This document shows positions 63,224 through 64,000 of a stretch of 64,000 bases of DNA, in pieces. Source of the stretch: Planctomycetaceae bacterium. Lineage in GTDB: Bacteria > Planctomycetota > Planctomycetia > Planctomycetales > Planctomycetaceae. A program made the position numbers and the translations under genes. The stretch is taken from NCBI GenBank assembly GCA_021732785.1, contig JAKFUG010000042.1:30092-94091 (forward strand), in the 5' to 3' direction. The notes beneath the pieces were generated by a model. It did not search any database and was not told the DNA's origin. It saw nothing but the letters and a program-made list of their open reading frames with translations. Numbering within the stretch: the first letter of the stretch is position 1; every line of letters starts with the position of its first letter.

Positions 63224-63530
63224 GGCATCTGACCTTGTGTCACGAATCGTTCAGCACCAGCGTGATCGCGCACGGCGATCCGATCGGCTGTCCGACATCG
63301 TGGAGCCGCGACGTCTTCATCCATGAAGAAGCCGAAACTCAGTGTATTGTCGATTGGGAACGGATCTAAGGAGAGCGGAACGGGCTCGCAGATCACGAGT
63401 CCGCACGAACGGACATCTTCCTCTCCGGCTCTCACCAAAGAGGTGGCGGAGTATATGCGCCACTCCATTCCGGTCAAGTTCAGATCGGCAACTTGTGCTG
63501 ATTAGCGTCGCGTCTCTCAGCCATCCCAAT
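63224..63530. other. Intergenic region between the WecA-like gene and the Cys-rich gene
   Basis: 307 bp. It contains the upstream part of the WecA-like gene and the 3' end of the Cys-rich gene, both on the minus strand. No feature is seen. Confidence 0.5.
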
Positions 63531-63965
63531 TTAGGGGGCCGGCGGCACGGCTACGGCCGAGCGGCAATCGGTACAGAGGTATTCCACCACCCACTTGGGC
63601 ACGACTTCTTCTTTCTCCGTGACCGTTTTGATCAGCTTCGTGCGCGTTTTCACGTCGGCACATTGCGGGAACCAGAGCCAGTTCCGCTTCTTGTTATACG
63701 GTTCGTCGCCGCAGTTCTCATTTCCAGCGGAACCATCCTGACAACGCGTCCGTTCGCTCGGTCCCGGGATGCAAAAATCTTCGTGTTGATAGGAATACGT
63801 GGTCTTGGGAACCTTCTTGGTTTCACAGACCATGCGGCAAACTTTTTGCGGGGCGCACGCGCAGCCGCAACCTTCGCAGCACGACCGCGGGGTTCCGGCC
63901 CCGAGCCATCGCGGAAAACTGCACACCATTGCGGCTGCGATGACGAGCCATTGCCGTCGGATCAT
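63531..63965 (-). CDS. Cys-rich secreted protein of unknown function
   Basis: 144 aa. Signal peptide (RRQWLVIAAAMVCSFPRWLGAG), then a cysteine-rich stretch (CCEGCGCACAPQKVCRMVC) and several further cysteines (FCIPGPSERTRC, ENCGDEP, PQCADVKTRTKLIKTVTEKEEVVPKWVVEYLCTDC). The repeated K-T-x-V-x-K pattern is common in planctomycete-specific Cys-rich surface proteins. Start may be GTG 63977 or ATG 63965; neither has a strong ribosome binding site. Disulfide-linked cell-wall or surface role is suggested by composition only. Confidence 0.75.
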   Translation of the reverse strand: MIRRQWLVIAAAMVCSFPRWLGAGTPRSCCEGCGCACAPQKVCRMVCETKKVPKTTYSYQHEDFCIPGPSERTRCQDGSAGNENCGDEPYNKKRNWLWFPQCADVKTRTKLIKTVTEKEEVVPKWVVEYLCTDCRSAVAVPPAP

Positions 63966-64000
63966 GCTAGGTCTCACTGGCAGGGGCTTGGGTTTAGAAG

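Noticed and set aside
1-64000. CRISPR array, insertion sequence, rRNA or phage genes
   Set aside because: I saw no regularly spaced repeats with unique spacers, no transposase-like frame and no phage structural genes.

Overview
This window is bacterial chromosome, most likely from a member of the Planctomycetota. Pointers to that phylum include two Tat-exported DUF1501 proteins, a sulfatase, Gfo/Idh/MocA oxidoreductases with and without a Tat signal, a DUF1571 protein, several Gly-, Asn- or Cys-rich secreted proteins of planctomycete type, hopanoid/squalene enzyme HpnE, and many small intergenic palindromes. Base composition looks moderately GC-rich and even. I see no rRNA, insertion sequence, phage, CRISPR array or replication origin. 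Most genes are monocistronic or in short runs, with fairly long intergenic gaps. I made no database search, so family names rest on motif recognition in the translated sequence.

Layout. 0-2.3 kb: a duplicated Tad-pilus cassette (two Flp pilins of 57 aa and two TadV/CpaA-type prepilin peptidases, one cut by the window edge) with a perfect 339-bp direct repeat. 2.3-9.4 kb: comEC, an ExbB-ExbD-ExbD operon whose second ExbD carries a zinc ribbon, an SGNH hydrolase, tRNA-Gly(CCC), a possible 26-codon leader ORF and an unknown conserved-looking gene. 9.7-15 kb: Gly/Asn/Tyr-rich TPR protein, SnoaL-like protein, Tat-exported oxidoreductase. 15-25 kb: signalling genes (LuxR-type regulator with Glu at the phosphoacceptor site, a 1475-aa CheB-CheR-PAS-kinase-receiver hybrid, a stand-alone receiver) with a membrane-bound spermidine-synthase-like protein and a DUF1571 protein. 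25-33 kb: lipoprotein, BshB1-like deacetylase, a 1356-aa inverse-autotransporter/beta-helix protein, oxidoreductase, PAP/fibrillin-like protein. 33-41.5 kb: thrS, MEKHLA protein, sulfatase-alpha/beta-hydrolase fusion, esterase, a frameshifted HtrA-like protease. 41.5-50.6 kb: K+ channel/RCK protein, hpnE, SRPBCC protein, beta-lactamase-fold hydrolase, DUF1501, ABC-2 exporter, CDP-diglyceride/dolichol-kinase-like protein. 51-64 kb: glycoside hydrolase family 2, ispE-spoVG, Gly-rich protein, DUF1501, msrA, methyltransferase, WecA-like transferase and a Cys-rich secreted protein.

How the genes fit together. Much of the content serves the cell surface: pilus assembly, proton-driven energy transduction, a surface beta-helix adhesin-like protein, a sugar-phosphate transferase for surface polysaccharide, an ABC exporter, and a scavenging set (sulfatase, GH2, SGNH, esterase, oxidoreductases). 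The rest is housekeeping (thrS, ispE, tRNA-Gly) and redox upkeep (BshB1, MsrA).

The most striking non-coding signal is a set of palindromic intergenic repeats. Family A has four copies, about 105 bp each, between 30.9 and 46.0 kb, in both orientations. Family B has two copies, one of them inside the ABC transporter operon. Several other palindromes occur once.
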